Shown here: piece after piece, positions 11,046 to 22,494 of the stretch | Layout of the letters: every line of letters starts with the position of its first letter | Numbering within the stretch: position 1 is the stretch's first letter | From: Ptiloglossa arizonensis | Taxonomy: Eukaryota > Arthropoda > Insecta > Hymenoptera > Colletidae | Reading direction: 5' to 3' | DNA: 64,000 nucleotides | NCBI RefSeq assembly: GCF_051014685.1 | Contig: NC_135056.1 | Location: 8,140,001 to 8,204,000 of the forward strand | Program-made: the position numbers and the translations under genes | Notes under the pieces: model-generated | What the model saw: only the letters and a program-made list of their open reading frames with translations | Databases searched by the model: none | Told to the model about the DNA's origin: nothing

Positions 11046-11667
11046 TCGACGCTTTGCACATCGTGCTGCAATTGGTACCCAGTTTTTTCCATTTTCCCTG
11101 GATTATTATCTGGTTTGTCCAGTTCTTCGCGAGAGTTTTATCGTGGCCGAGCAGATAGGTCGGTGTGCTTGCAGTTTGATAAATGGATGTTTCATTGAGG
11201 AAGCGAAGGCTTTGATGGCGGTAAAAACAGTTCTTACGTTTCGAGTGTTAGGACTCCAATTTGCTCGCTGAGCGGACTGTAGCCGGATTGCAGTCAATTG
11301 GCGGATCAAGGCCAGTTCCTCGGCTGTGAATCACGCGAAACGCGATTCCAGCTTTTACGTTGCGCCGGATTACCTGTTTATTCGAGGGACAGGAAGCGCG
11401 AGATGCAAACTCCCGCGAGCGGACGGAGGATGCAGCACACGTCAAACGGTGAACATAATAATCCTTCGTGATAATACCTCGTAATAATACTTCAGTGGCC
11501 CGAACGATTAAGTGATTTTTTCATTCGACTACAGGGCCATAAAATGAAGTTAAGAGCAGCTTTTTAATTGTACATTGCCTCTCCTGAGCAATTGTCACGT
11601 TAACACGCGCGATGAAATTGTTGTATAAATGTAAACGAAGAATCGATTCTTTACTCGTAAGTTTACT

Positions 11668-12150
11668 TCGATAAATCTTATTGAACAGTACTGTTCAATG
11701 TAGTACTGTTCAATATAGTGTTGTTCAATGAAGTACTGTACAATGTAGTACTGTTCAATGAAGTACTGTTTAATGTAGTACTGTTCAATGTAATACTGTT
11801 CAATGTAGTACTATTAGATGTAGTACTGTTCATTGTAGTACTGTTCATTGTAATATTGTTAAATGTAGTACTGTTCAATGTAGTACTGTTAAATGTAGTA
11901 CTGTTAAAGGTAGTACAGTTAAAGGTAGTACTGTTCAACGTAGTACTATTAAATGTAGTACTGTTCATTATAGTACTGTTCAATGTAGTACTGTTCAATG
12001 TAGTACTGTTTAACGTAGTACTGTTCATCGTAATATTGATAAATGTAGTACTGTTCAATGCAGTACTGCTTAATGTAGTACTGTTCAATGTAGTACTGTT
12101 CAATGTAGTACTGTTCAACGTAGTACCGTTCAATAAGTTTTATCGAACGA
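11668..12150. repeat. 15-bp minisatellite with inverted flanks
   Basis: About 30 copies of GTAGTACTGTTCAAT lie between 11686 and 12133. The left flank reads TTCGATAAATCTTATTGAAC and the right flank TTCAATAAGTTTTATCGAA, which are inverted copies of each other. Since 15 is a multiple of 3, all six frames stay open, giving Asn-Ser-Thr-Thr-Leu repeats on the minus strand and Leu-Phe-Asn-Val-Val repeats on the plus strand. Neither should be annotated as a gene. Confidence 0.93.
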
Positions 12151-12290
12151 CGAAACATATTAAGCTACCTAGTACTATATTTTCAATAAAATATATTGAA
12201 AATTGCTCATTTCGATAAAATATATCGAATCGTTCTATCGAACGAGAAAACTTATCGAACCACCTAGTATTATAGCTCCGATTTGTTTTG
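12151..12290. repeat. Short duplication with two hairpins
   Basis: ATCGAACGACGAAACATATT…CTACCTAGTACTATA is echoed about 90 bp later by ATCGAACGAGAAAACTTATC…CACCTAGTATTATA. Between them are two palindromes: TTTTCAATA/TATTGAAAA (about 12179-12202) and TTCGATA/TATCGAA (about 12211-12229). These reuse the same TTCGATAAA word that flanks the adjacent minisatellite. Confidence 0.65.
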
Positions 12291-13499
12291 AACTTTCAAA
12301 CATCACTCCGTTCGCGCTATCGCCCATAAGCGATCTGCTATCCCATCGAGTAGGTTATCGGTACCTGTTTTCACTTCGTCGAACAAGATCCTCGAGTTAT
12401 CACCGCGGGAGCAATTAATCAACGGTTTCACGGCTATTAACGACTCAACAACTGTTTCTCTTCGTTAGCAATTCAAACGGAAGACGTCGTACGAGCAACG
12501 CTGAAAGAAAGTATCGTTACAAATTACACGTTCGGGACGCGTTGGTATTGCGCCGCGTGGAATTCTCGCAATCGTTGTTGAATATTAATCAGGAAACGTT
12601 GGATGGAATTTTCGATGTTACGGAAAGATACTCACGTAGGTGGTATAATTTTTCGGGGAAATGCATTGTGTATCGTTACGTGACCGCATACGGAACGATT
12701 CGGCGACTGGTAACGCCGCGAGAGCTTATAATTTCGATTAATCAAGAGCCCCACGATGGGATTCTGATTTTATAGAAAGATAGCTGCGCAGGTGGTTCAA
12801 CGTTGGCGGTTTAAGGCGGTAGAATATTGAACACGTTGATGATTTATACATTTTCTCCCGGCAATGGCGTACCTGATAATAAGCCGATCCTGGGTTCCGT
12901 TTCTTGCTTCTCGATTTAACTCGTTCACGCCGAACATATTTATCGCTACTTATCGCGGATCTCCTCGAGCCGAAAATATTGATTAATTAAACCGAAGATA
13001 ATTGAGTCTCAACATTGTTGCGATCACGTGGAATCATTTCGATGATGTTCTTCTCGTTGTTTTGCTTTCGAGCGAGCAAGCATGCGCAAGATTTACGGCT
13101 TGTGGATTGAACCTTGAAAACTGGTTCAAAAGCGGCATTATCACGTTTATCGCGTTGTTTTTTCGATGGAAAAATTTTACGCCGCGGTAACATGGACGGT
13201 GTACGTAAGTATGGAAAAAGTTTATGAATATTCAACCGTGTACAATGGTTACATTCTTCTTTTTTCGAGAGAGAGAGAAAGAAAGATTTATCTAGTGAAA
13301 ATTGTACAATCGTTCTTACGATTCGTGTATTGTCGATTATAGATTTATTCGCCGATAAAGTCGGTAAAAATTCGTCGAATCGTTCTTCGGGGGCTTCGAA
13401 TTTCGATCGAGCAACGAAAACGATGACTCGTTAATAATAAAACTACAAACGGTGAACGTATTTCTATTCCAATCGAACTTTGTGCTTATCTTTGAAAAT
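12291..13499. other. No gene seen
   Basis: No recognisable exon or element. A short GA-rich microsatellite lies at 13267-13285. Frames near 12542 and 13002 are short and unconserved. Confidence 0.5.
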
Positions 13500-13658
13500 A
13501 GAAGAGGAAAAGACGAATTAATGTACGAATATAATTAGCTTATTATTCTAATACTTGTCAACGGATATTACGGGCAAAAACGTCGTTGATAACCGAGTGA
13601 CTTTACGAAAAGGTTCAAAAAACGGGTCAAATGACCTCTTTCATAGTTTTAATGTTAA
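13500..13658 (+). mobile_element. piggyBac-like non-autonomous element, partial
   Basis: The internal sequence follows the element family at 6066-7019 and 23506-23745: GGAAAAGACGAATTAATGTA, then a degraded CTTGTCAACGGATATTACGG and AAAACGTCGTTGATAACCGAG. It ends at AGTTTTAATGTTAA (TTAA at 13655-13658). The left terminus is not recognisable. No coding capacity. Confidence 0.55.
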
Positions 13659-14871
13659 CACAAATGAGCAAACACGCGAAGTTGGATGTAGCTTAATCGA
13701 TAACGAAAACAACGTTCCGCGTGCACCGATTGTTCCGCGCAACGATCTCGGCCGGTAATGTCAAATAAAAGAAAAGTAAAATAAAAAAGAAAAAGGGCGT
13801 AAAATCAACGGGGAATAGGAAAAGAATTCGCTTCTCGTAAATGGCCGCTGATGATTGATTAACGGAACGGAACGCGCTACATTATGCATTTTCTGCTGCA
13901 TGCCTCGAGATAAGAATCGATTTGACGTGTTGCGCGTGTTATAATGCTTCGTTTTTTTTTTTTTTTGTTCCTTTATTCTTTTTCATTTTTTTCCTTTTCC
14001 ATCGGTCGGTGTAAACTTTCTGCGGGAACATCGAAGGTTCGCGATCTCTTCGCGAAAGAATGCGATTACTTCGGGATTAATAAAAATTGTTGCGAGCGGA
14101 TTTTATGAATTTCTACCGTGCAATATACCGAGAGCTTACGGCCGCGCTTAATTCAAATAAAACGCCTGAAATATAAAAGGCACGCGGCTGCGCAACGGGT
14201 CCGGGTGGGGAATTAATTGAAGCGATTTTTTTTATTGGCCGGCTTCGTTACAAAATAACGTCAAAGGAAGTAAATAAAACTTAATACGCCGGGCGGTCAA
14301 ATATTTTATTGAAAATGAATCATTATCCACGGTGTATAAAGTCTCGAACGTATAATCTTAATAAACTGTAACGTAAAATGAATTCTAATTACCAGCGGAA
14401 CGGGCTCCACCCTGATGCGAACGCGTGTATAAATAACAACGCGATATTAGTTATTAAAATCCGCCGCGTAGGGGGCAGCGAGAAACGAGGGAATAGGCGA
14501 CACAGGGAGAAAGCGGAAAGGTAAACTATCCGCATTTTGTGGCTACATTAAGCTATAAATTATCGTAAAAATTTTACGAACGACCATTCGAGTACGATGA
14601 TCATTTCGAGAGGGAACGCGTGGGTCGTGTGCCCGTAATACGTGTCCGTTGTATCCTGTAATTTTTACACGCGTGTAAAGGATGCTTTTATCGCTCGTTC
14701 CCGGACGATGTAATAAATCAACGCCTCTCCGAAGACGCGGAGTTCCGGAAAATATTCCGCGACCACGATTTAGCTTTGAATTTCTAATTAGCAACGCGCC
14801 TCGTTTTCTCGCTGGGATTTATTTCACGCTTTATACAGGGTGGCCGGAGACTCGTGAAACAGTTCGAAAGA
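13659..14871. other. No gene seen; homopolymer T and GC-mixed stretch
   Basis: A T run lies at 13952-13966. From 14100 to 14520 the sequence mixes GC-rich words with ATTAATTGAAG/TAATTA words and has few repeats, a look often seen in conserved non-coding DNA near developmental genes; that is only a suggestion. TACAGGGTGG occurs at about 14834, immediately before the tandem repeat that follows. Confidence 0.35.
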
Positions 14872-15353
14872 GAACGATTGCGCGGGTAAAATTGAATTGA
14901 AAATTCGGAGCAAGATTATTTTCATCCCTAGAATTTGTTTTCGAGATAATTGGGTAAATTTAATTCCATCTTGTCGCAATGTATCGTCAAATGAACGATT
15001 CCAAGGGTAAAATTGAATTGAAAATTCGGAGCAACATTATTTTTGTCTTTAAATTTTGTTTTCGAGATAATTCGATAAATTCAATTCTATACTGCCGCAA
15101 TTAATCGACAAGTGAACGATTCCGCGCGTAAAATTGAATTGAAAATTCGGAGCAATAGTATTTTTGTCTCTGGACTTTGTTTTCGAGATAATTGGATAAA
15201 TTCAATTCTATACTGCTGCAATGTATCGACAAATGAAAGATTCCAAGGGTAAAATTGAATTGAAAATTCGGAGCAACATTATTTTTGTCTTTGGACTTTG
15301 TTTTCGAGATAATTGATTTTGGATAAATTCGATTTTATCCTGCCGCAATGTAC
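14872..15353. repeat. Tandem repeat, four copies of about 121 bp
   Basis: Copies begin at GAACGATTG/GAACGATTCC (14872, 14994, 15115, 15237). Each contains GGTAAAATTGAATTGAAAAT, TCGGAGCAA, TTGTTTTCGAGATAATT and a C/TGCCGCAATGTATCG-like end. Copies differ by scattered substitutions and a small insertion in the last one. No open frame persists through the array. Confidence 0.92.
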
Positions 15354-15546
15354 ACTACAGTTGAAAAAGTATTTGATTGTTTCTTATGTATAAAAGAGTA
15401 GAAGTTGATTATTATTTTTAATGAGAGGATAATATATGTAATTATACCGTCAAGAAAGTAAGTATTTGTAGCAAAAATATACGTAAGTCGAATGACGCGA
15501 TTAGATTCTATTAGTAAATTAAAATTAATTTTTTCTAGTATTGCGA

Positions 15547-15942
15547 ATGTACGAGTGGATATTTTTTAGTGTGATATTTTTAAAATACGTCGAAATGATG
15601 AATATTTTGTCGTTGAAAATAAGATTTTGCGTGAGTTGTCATTCGTTCTTCTTTCGTAAAAGATTAGACAGTTTCGACGAGGTAATTCGAATTAATAAAT
15701 TTTGTGTAATAAATTGTTTTACAATTTATGTCTTATTTCTGCAGAAGCGATATAACGTTCACTCCGAGCTTGCTAAAACTATATATGAAATCGAAAAGAG
15801 CGATAATACAAAGGATGATTCATACGTACGCCTAGATTCGTACTTAAAAATATTTACTATTACAAATATTTATATTACGCTATTACGCGACATAGTATTA
15901 ATGCACATCGTATCGCGTAATAAAAGCAATAAACCCCTATAA
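15547..15942 (+). CDS. Unassigned 131-codon open frame
   Basis: An ATG-initiated frame of 131 codons runs in a strongly AT-rich region, where stops should be frequent, so its length is mildly unusual. The predicted product has a hydrophobic N-terminal part (rich in Phe, Ile and Val), two closely spaced Cys in FCVSCHSFF, and a more charged middle (ELAKTIYEIEKSDNTKDD). No family is recognised, and no splice or promoter context supports it. It lies between a tandem repeat and a transposase relic, so it could equally be a chance frame or decayed transposon sequence. Confidence 0.15.
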   Translation: MYEWIFFSVIFLKYVEMMNILSLKIRFCVSCHSFFFRKRLDSFDEVIRINKFCVINCFTIYVLFLQKRYNVHSELAKTIYEIEKSDNTKDDSYVRLDSYLKIFTITNIYITLLRDIVLMHIVSRNKSNKPL

Positions 15943-16117
15943 TGAAAAATGATACTCTATTCCTTGAACATTCATCTACAGACTGTACATAGCTCCCGGA
16001 GTGACTCACGAATGCATGCCAGTATGTACTTCAGGAAGTGAATTTGCATAATAAATCAAGTAAAAACTATTATGTGTACGTAGGTCGAACGTACCGTAGT
16101 TTCTGTCTCACAGAAGA

Positions 16118-17470
16118 TCAAAGAAAGTGTTCAAAATGTAGACCCTTTGTCTCGACAGAGATTACGAACTACTATGAGAATAGAGAGCTGTCGAATAATT
16201 TAGAATCCATTTTGTATATTCTTTTGCAAATCGGAAACGTTATCGATCAACGTACCGTATGTAATAGATTTTAAATATGCTCCAAAATATTAATACACAA
16301 GATCGAAACGACGATACGTTCTACCTGGTAAAATGTTACAAAAAAGTTTTGCTCTTTTTAAATTAAGATTTCTAATTCATTAATTTCTGAAAATATTCCT
16401 GAGGAATTGTTACATTATTACCCGTTATTGAAAAATAATCGATCATGAATTATTGGTAAGATTTTTACCGAGAAATAAGAGTACTCTCTTCCGGAGAATA
16501 ATCCATCGTTAATCACTTAATGACACTTTCTTTTATTTCTTTTCCTCAATTCTGATCCTTGGACACTTTCCTAAATTTTGTTTCGGTAACTCTAGGTTTA
16601 CATTCGTAAGAGATACAACTGAAGGGGATCCAAACCGAGGTCACTCAAATGTTTGCGTCGAATAAACTGTGCTTGTTTACGTTACGCGTTTCGTATATTT
16701 GTCGTTATTTAAAAATGTTTCGATCGCGAGAAGAGAGTTACATGGAGCATCGTTTGTAAGTCACGAACGTGAAGTGTTATTTCGCAAAAAAATGTTAATA
16801 CGCGAAAACAGCTCGAGTCGAAGCTGCAGGAAAAATATAGAATCTTCGGAAGAAAAGTCTTCGGAAAAATAATCTTGTCACCTGTAATCCTAGTCCACGT
16901 GTTATTGAAAAACTGTCACCGATACCACCTTGAGTCTCCACGTGTATTGCTCTCCATTTACATTCTCTGATCGCCTAAATTGTCTACTCCATATTCGAAA
17001 AAGTCTCGTTTCGTCGATAAAGGTAATAAAAACCTAAGAATATAGAATTGTTCGCACGGTGAGTAAATAACTCTCGGAAGTTATTTAGAAAATGTTTGAA
17101 CGGTAGTCAGTTGGCACAAGTTCTTGCACTCGGTGGAAACGATAAGGATAAAACAGCTGCCTGTGCAAGACACGTTACACCGTGGCTTGCGAAACGCTAG
17201 CTACAACACGCTGATCGTCTTCGGGTGCTTCTCGTGGGATTTACAGTAATTTTATAAAGTATAGCCGCTATCTGAAACGTGGATACGTTTCTTGCTCGCC
17301 CACGATCATTTACTCGAGACTCAAGTGTACCAAATTCTTCGAGGCGTCCACCAATAGAAGAAAAGGTTCTACTGTCTGGAATCCTGCGACGTGAAGTGTG
17401 TTCATGGTGCAGACGATGAGCGCCATTTCCATTGGCATTTGCTCGGTACATTAAATGCCCGCCATTAGCA
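16118..17470 (-). pseudogene. DUF4817-type DDE transposase, decayed full-length relic
   Basis: Reading the minus strand from about 17465, the translation opens with a degraded N-terminal helix-turn-helix (GHLMYRANANGNG, then RRRIPDSRTFSSIGGRLEEF), typical of the DUF4817 domain of insect Tc1/mariner-superfamily transposases. After a frameshift it continues with VSQATV-stop-RVLHR and QLFYPYRFHRVQELVPTDYR at about 17085-17195, the stretch that precedes the catalytic domain in this family. Weaker matches follow at about 16880-17010 (FFEYGVDNLGD; NTWTRITGDKII). A possible third-Asp block lies near 16640, and the C-terminus (GLHFEHFL, stop) is at 16118-16140. Several in-frame stops and frameshifts make it inactive. 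The N-terminal and tail matches are strong; the middle is inferred from order and spacing. Confidence 0.72.
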
Positions 17471-19705
17471 TCGGTGTATTTAGCAATTTCGTCGGTCGAG
17501 GATGCGAGATTTGCGCGAACTGGATACTTAGCTCCCTGGATGGAATTGCAAGATTGTTCGCAAACACCATAGATCGGTTGTGAGCGTGATCGCAGATTAC
17601 TATCGAAGTAGGACGTATACTGAGAATAATTCCTTAAATCTTTCAATAGAAATTGGAAACGCGATGTTTCATTTTATTCGATGGATTTCATCTTACGGAC
17701 TCTACGCGATGAAACACACATTCGTGATTCAATTTTAAGTAAAGTTTATTTACTTTTTACAGGATTGTACGATCAGTAACTTGTAAGTATTATTATAATT
17801 TTCTATAGATTTTTCTCTTATTTCCATTTGTCTTTATACATCCAAAACTGTCAAAGAGTTTCAAAAACTTTGATCTAGAATATCGAACTACGTGTACACA
17901 GATACTTCTTCGGTTAGTCTTAATAAACTGAATTGAAAATTTGAATGTTCAAATGTTATTTTTAATCTAGAGAAAATTTATGTTACATTTTATTTAGACG
18001 AACGTGATGAATATTACCATCGAGTTTACCGGTAACTTTTAATTTAGATAACACTCGTTGATTCTACATTTATTATAATAAATGACTTTCCTCGCTCTTT
18101 CAATTTGATTCCTCGCTGTTATCGATGCAGCCCTATTTGTAAGAACCACCGGGCGTATAGTATATTGTTTTCGCTGTACATTTATCTAATATATATACAC
18201 CAAGTGTATACGTACTAAAATTTATGTAGATTATTGTCGTCGGGGCGTTTGATTGCGTCATTAAATATCACGTGACAACCGGAGAGTTAATTTCCTGTAA
18301 GCCAGAAACTACGTTATGCACGACCTACGATCCTACAATATTTTTCACTTGTTTAGTGCACAGATTCGTCGTCTAATCTATTGTCGTGAATTTACAGCGC
18401 CGAAACGTTTATCGAAGAAAATTTAAATATTTATTATGCATCTCATTTAACGGCATATTTTTTCCACGATACCGAAAAACCTGACCGGATCGTAAAAACG
18501 TACAAACGACCGGTAAAACGATTCGCGATTAATTAAAAAAAGAATCATTGCTCCAGGCCGGTCGTAAGGTCGCTGTCAGTTTAAAGCATGTAGATGTTGG
18601 ATCAAGGTGAGACAAAGCTAATTTAATAGGTATTCCGATTGATGCACGTGCTTTAATGCTTCCTGTGAGGCGCACGAGTGGTTCGTTGCATTTTGATGAA
18701 TATTAATGGCTATCGGAACTGTCTATACCGTACAAAAATAGATCAGTTCCACGAAGATTTATGTCTTGGGTAGTCTCATTGGTCGTCGTTGTGAACCTAA
18801 AAATGGATTATTCATAATCTCAATCGTTGTGATTTATAGCCTTCGATTAATTACACACTTGGTGCGATAATATATGTACATATGTATAATTTCTTTTGAA
18901 AGCAGTAATAACCAATTTTCACAGTCGAGTAGCTTTTTAATAAATTAAGCGAATGTGGGACACGAATGATTTTTAATATCACCAGAAATAGGAAAATTAT
19001 TTTCGTAAAGATTATTATCATTATTATTAGCCATCTTCGATTCAATTTTATCGTTTTTGTATTAATCGAAAGCAATATGTGTAGATAAAAGAGAGGACGA
19101 TTGATTTGAAAGTTCGTGCGGTTAAGATCACGGTTGTTCGAAGCTTAATCGTGGCAAGTGTATTGAATTTTTTAATTAATCGAAGTAGGAAGATAAGAGC
19201 TCATAGTCGAATTATAGCTGTATACCATAGCATCCTTTGAACTGATACAGCGTGATCTCTTTAAACGACGACAGCATGTAAACGATAAGAGTCATTAAAT
19301 TCTTAAGGCACTCAGCAATCCAATTATACTTATGAACTCCCGGCGAGATGTCGACACTTTACGCTCAATTTATCTCGTGTTCTGATTATGTACATTCGGA
19401 CATAAACGTTTCCATGTCACGTTCGATAAAGACGAATGATTAAACCGTGTATAAAAAACTTCCTTGTTAAGATAATAATCGTAATTTTATAGCGTGAACA
19501 GAACTTTAAGGGTAAATTCGGTAGATAAGAAGTAATAAAATAAGTTACCAGTACCATTTATTCTGTTTCGTACGACCAATGACATTTTTTTTTCGAACAT
19601 CTTCGAACTTATTAATATTTTTACCAGGGAAATATATATTTCTTTGCATCACATTTTGGACACATTTTGGATCGAGAAATATATTTTGCAATCCCTGAAT
19701 TATGA
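17471..19705. other. No gene seen
   Basis: AT-rich DNA with no recognisable exon, RNA gene or transposon end. The patch at 18530-18760 is more complex in composition and free of repeats, and might be conserved non-coding sequence; this is a guess. Confidence 0.45.
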
Positions 19706-20101
19706 CTTACAGGTGATTTTAAATATTAAAAGTGTGATGAAATTTTTCGATTCAAGAGTTTGCGAAACTATATGGTACCAATACTATGATTGCCCGGATC
19801 ATTATTCATGAACGGCTACTCAAGTATTCGACAGAAAATTCACGAATCGTTGAATTGAACGTAATGAATCCACAGTTTAGCAAGCACGTTCACCGGATCT
19901 GACCTCATTAGACTTTTTTCTTTGGGGGAAACTAAACGAAGAACTCCGGAGAACACTCCGGAGAACAGAACGAATCACACAATTAAAGTTTGTGCTAGTA
20001 TTCTGCTAGAAGTACTTGAAAGACCATTGCAATACGTAATCGTATGTTTAAGAAAGTATATTGCTGCTGAACATCACTTTGAACACTTACAACACGAATA
20101 G
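19706..20101 (+). pseudogene. C-terminal half of a DUF4817-type transposase, relic
   Basis: The plus-strand translation gives WYQYYDCPDHYS, corresponding to the second catalytic Asp region (family form: WFQHDGAPAHYS), then after stops SPDLTSLDFFLWGKL, the hallmark third-Asp block of Tc1/mariner-superfamily transposases. A frameshift near 19970 leads into VCASILLEVLERPLQ and RKYIAAEHHFEHLQHE followed by a stop at 20099-20101. The upstream half is missing or unrecognisable. Orientation is opposite to the relic at 16118-17470 about 2.2 kb away, so the two are separate insertions or the product of an inversion. Multiple stops rule out activity. Confidence 0.78.
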
Positions 20102-21717
20102 CAAGTTTGCATACCAATCTAACACTGTCTTATAATTTTGCTACATTTTTGGTGTTCGTTCGAAAGCGATGACTCAGTCATTACCAAATATATTTTGCCA
20201 TCTTTTACAAAATGTGATATGAAAAAAATATTAACGACTATGAAAACGCTTGAAAAAATTTGTTCTTATGACATTCCTCTTTCGAAATCGTCTAAATTAT
20301 GTCAGAAAGATTTTTCATGTCGTTAAAAATAAAATAGATACTTAAGTAGCTTTCTTCGATCGATACATTCCATATATTCTTGAATATTTTGATACAAATT
20401 CATAAATTAATTTAAGAAGGAGCGTGGTGTTTCCTTGCTATTTCCATTTTACGAACTATGCGTTAGTCTTTCGATAAATGTGTACATCTTCGTTCTGGGA
20501 ATTTAAAAAATATTCTTTTTCAAAATTTGTGTCTCTAAATGTTCGTGGGCTGCGTCACGTCTCGAGAAGTGGTTGAAATGTACGATTCTAAGTGCAATAT
20601 TTCTGGATCCACGCCAGAACGTCCAAAGGTCTATACGAGAGCCCATTTTGGCATCTTGATAAACAAATATGGAGGGTCTTTTCAAGTGGAATCTCTACGA
20701 ATTCTCGTTTCGCTCCAGTTTCAATAAACAGAACTACTTTCTAGATTACGGACAATTATATCGAACATTAACGATTAAATATCGAAGTTTTGCAAGCTTC
20801 GATAAAATACTTTTTGGAAACATAGAAAACGATATAATAGAATCTCGATTATTTAAAATATTAAGGAGATACGAATATTCGAGTGAGATAATTTGATAAT
20901 GGAAGCTTATTGCTTTGTGCAAAAATGTAATTAAAGAGCCAGTAGATTTCTTATTTTTTTATCTTTGCATCGAAAGAACCATATCAGGAAAGCAGTTTTA
21001 TATGCATTTCCAGTTTCTTTCATTGAGTTGTTCGATCGATAAAATTATTTAATGTAACTTTCGATGTACTTTTCGTTATACAAGCATTTGCTCTGCTAAT
21101 TTCCATATCCTGTTATTGCTTTTTAATTGCTCAATTATTTTGCGTTTAATGTACCTTGTAAATACTTGGGTGTAATTTTAATAATTATAAAATTATATCC
21201 CTTTCGTGTCTCAATGAAAATTTATATACCACATTCGGACAGAGGTTAATTTAGTAACGAATTTTATAACGAATCTCGTGCAGAATTTGATTAAAATTTA
21301 CCGGGATTTATGTTCGTTTAACTAAATCATGTATTTCTAAACAAAAGATACGTTACAAAGCACATATAATCAACTTATCCTCTTCTACCGAAATTTCACA
21401 ACTCTTCAACGTTCCAATCTTATCATACAAATAATCTTATCACTGCTACGAAAACTGAAAGTGTACCACCTTCGTTAAAAATTTCAATTTACGACAACTT
21501 GTATGCAAATATCATGTTACACGTTCCATCTGTTTCGCAATTATGACAATTATACCAACAAAATCAACTTTAATAACTCACTGAATTTCCTATACACCAC
21601 TGTGTCGTACGACAAATAACATATAAATAATATTATAACACTATCCTCCGAATAAATTTCAATGATACTCTTCGCGTAATACCTTTCACACATTTCAACT
21701 CTATCCGCTTAATTCCT
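20102..21717. other. No gene seen
   Basis: AT-rich DNA downstream of the transposase relic. The first few hundred bases may include the 3' untranslated end of that element, but no terminal inverted repeat was identified. The remainder shows nothing recognisable. Confidence 0.45.
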
Positions 21718-21750
21718 GTGTATCTCACGGTGATCGATGCGCAAGCAAGA

Positions 21751-22494
21751 ATGGCGGACAATTTTCAGTGCGAACGACTGTACGTTGCTCCGAATTCGGA
21801 CCAACAATGGATTCCATCGATTGGTTCACCAGGGGAATTCTACTTCGATGAATGTCAAAGAATCGTTTGTGAAACACAAGCACCGAATTTCTCTAGGACG
21901 TTCGTTTACCATGAACACAATCGGGACAAAATAGTTAATAAACTCGTCGTTCGTCCGTTCGTTCGTTTTATCGTGGGTGCGGGGTACCGGACGAGTTTCC
22001 ACAAAACACACCACGTCCTTTTGTCGTCCCTCGTAGGAAGTGTACACGGTGTCGTACGCGAACGCGTCGGAATACACGACGAGGACGTCATTAGGATTCC
22101 GTGCATCGATCTCGAAAGCGACGTGCATTTGTCTCCGAAGCGGGAAGAAGAAGAAAGGGCGTGGACAGGTCGCCGCGTACGAGGCCGAACTTCGTTCTTC
22201 GTTTACAATCGAAGAATGGGACCCGCGGTCGTTCTCGTTCTTGAAAACAGCTGTAACGACTCGTGGACAGGTTTAATATGCGTACAAAGTGGCTCGAAAA
22301 GGGAAAAGGGGAAAAGAAGACGAGCCTTGATGTTAACAGTACAGTTAGAAGTGCCCCCTCGACTTTTCGACGAGTACTGTTATGGAGGACCTTCGTCACG
22401 CTATTCTTTCGCGCTCCTTTCTTACCATTGCGTAAAATTTTCTAACGGAAACTTTTTTTTCTTCTTCTTATTTTTATTTCGTATTAACTTTTAG
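21751..22494 (+). CDS. Unassigned 247-codon open frame
   Basis: The longest single frame not made of repeats starts at an ATG at 21751; an upstream GTG at 21718 is in frame but an unlikely start in a eukaryote. The predicted product begins MADNFQCERLYVAPNSDQQW, has an Arg/Glu-rich middle and ends in a run of Phe encoded by a T-rich tract, which looks like read-through into non-coding DNA. Two antisense frames of about 100 codons overlap it, showing that low stop density in this GC-richer patch keeps several phases open. No family or splice structure is recognised. It may be an exon of an unknown gene but is more likely chance. Confidence 0.18.
   Translation: MADNFQCERLYVAPNSDQQWIPSIGSPGEFYFDECQRIVCETQAPNFSRTFVYHEHNRDKIVNKLVVRPFVRFIVGAGYRTSFHKTHHVLLSSLVGSVHGVVRERVGIHDEDVIRIPCIDLESDVHLSPKREEEERAWTGRRVRGRTSFFVYNRRMGPAVVLVLENSCNDSWTGLICVQSGSKREKGKRRRALMLTVQLEVPPRLFDEYCYGGPSSRYSFALLSYHCVKFSNGNFFFFFLFLFRINF

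Noticed and set aside
11686..12133. CRISPR array
   Set aside because: Units are contiguous with no unique spacers, the same holds for all other tandem arrays here, and the DNA is eukaryotic.
11678..12218. Overlapping 151- and 166-codon frames rich in Asn-Ser-Thr-Thr and Leu-Phe-Asn-Val
   Set aside because: Both are direct read-outs of a 15-bp minisatellite, where every phase on both strands stays open.
14834..14843. TACAGGGTGG as a transposon terminus
   Set aside because: The word occurs at several places (also about 5705 and 5970) but no paired end or target duplication could be found, so it is mentioned only within other entries.
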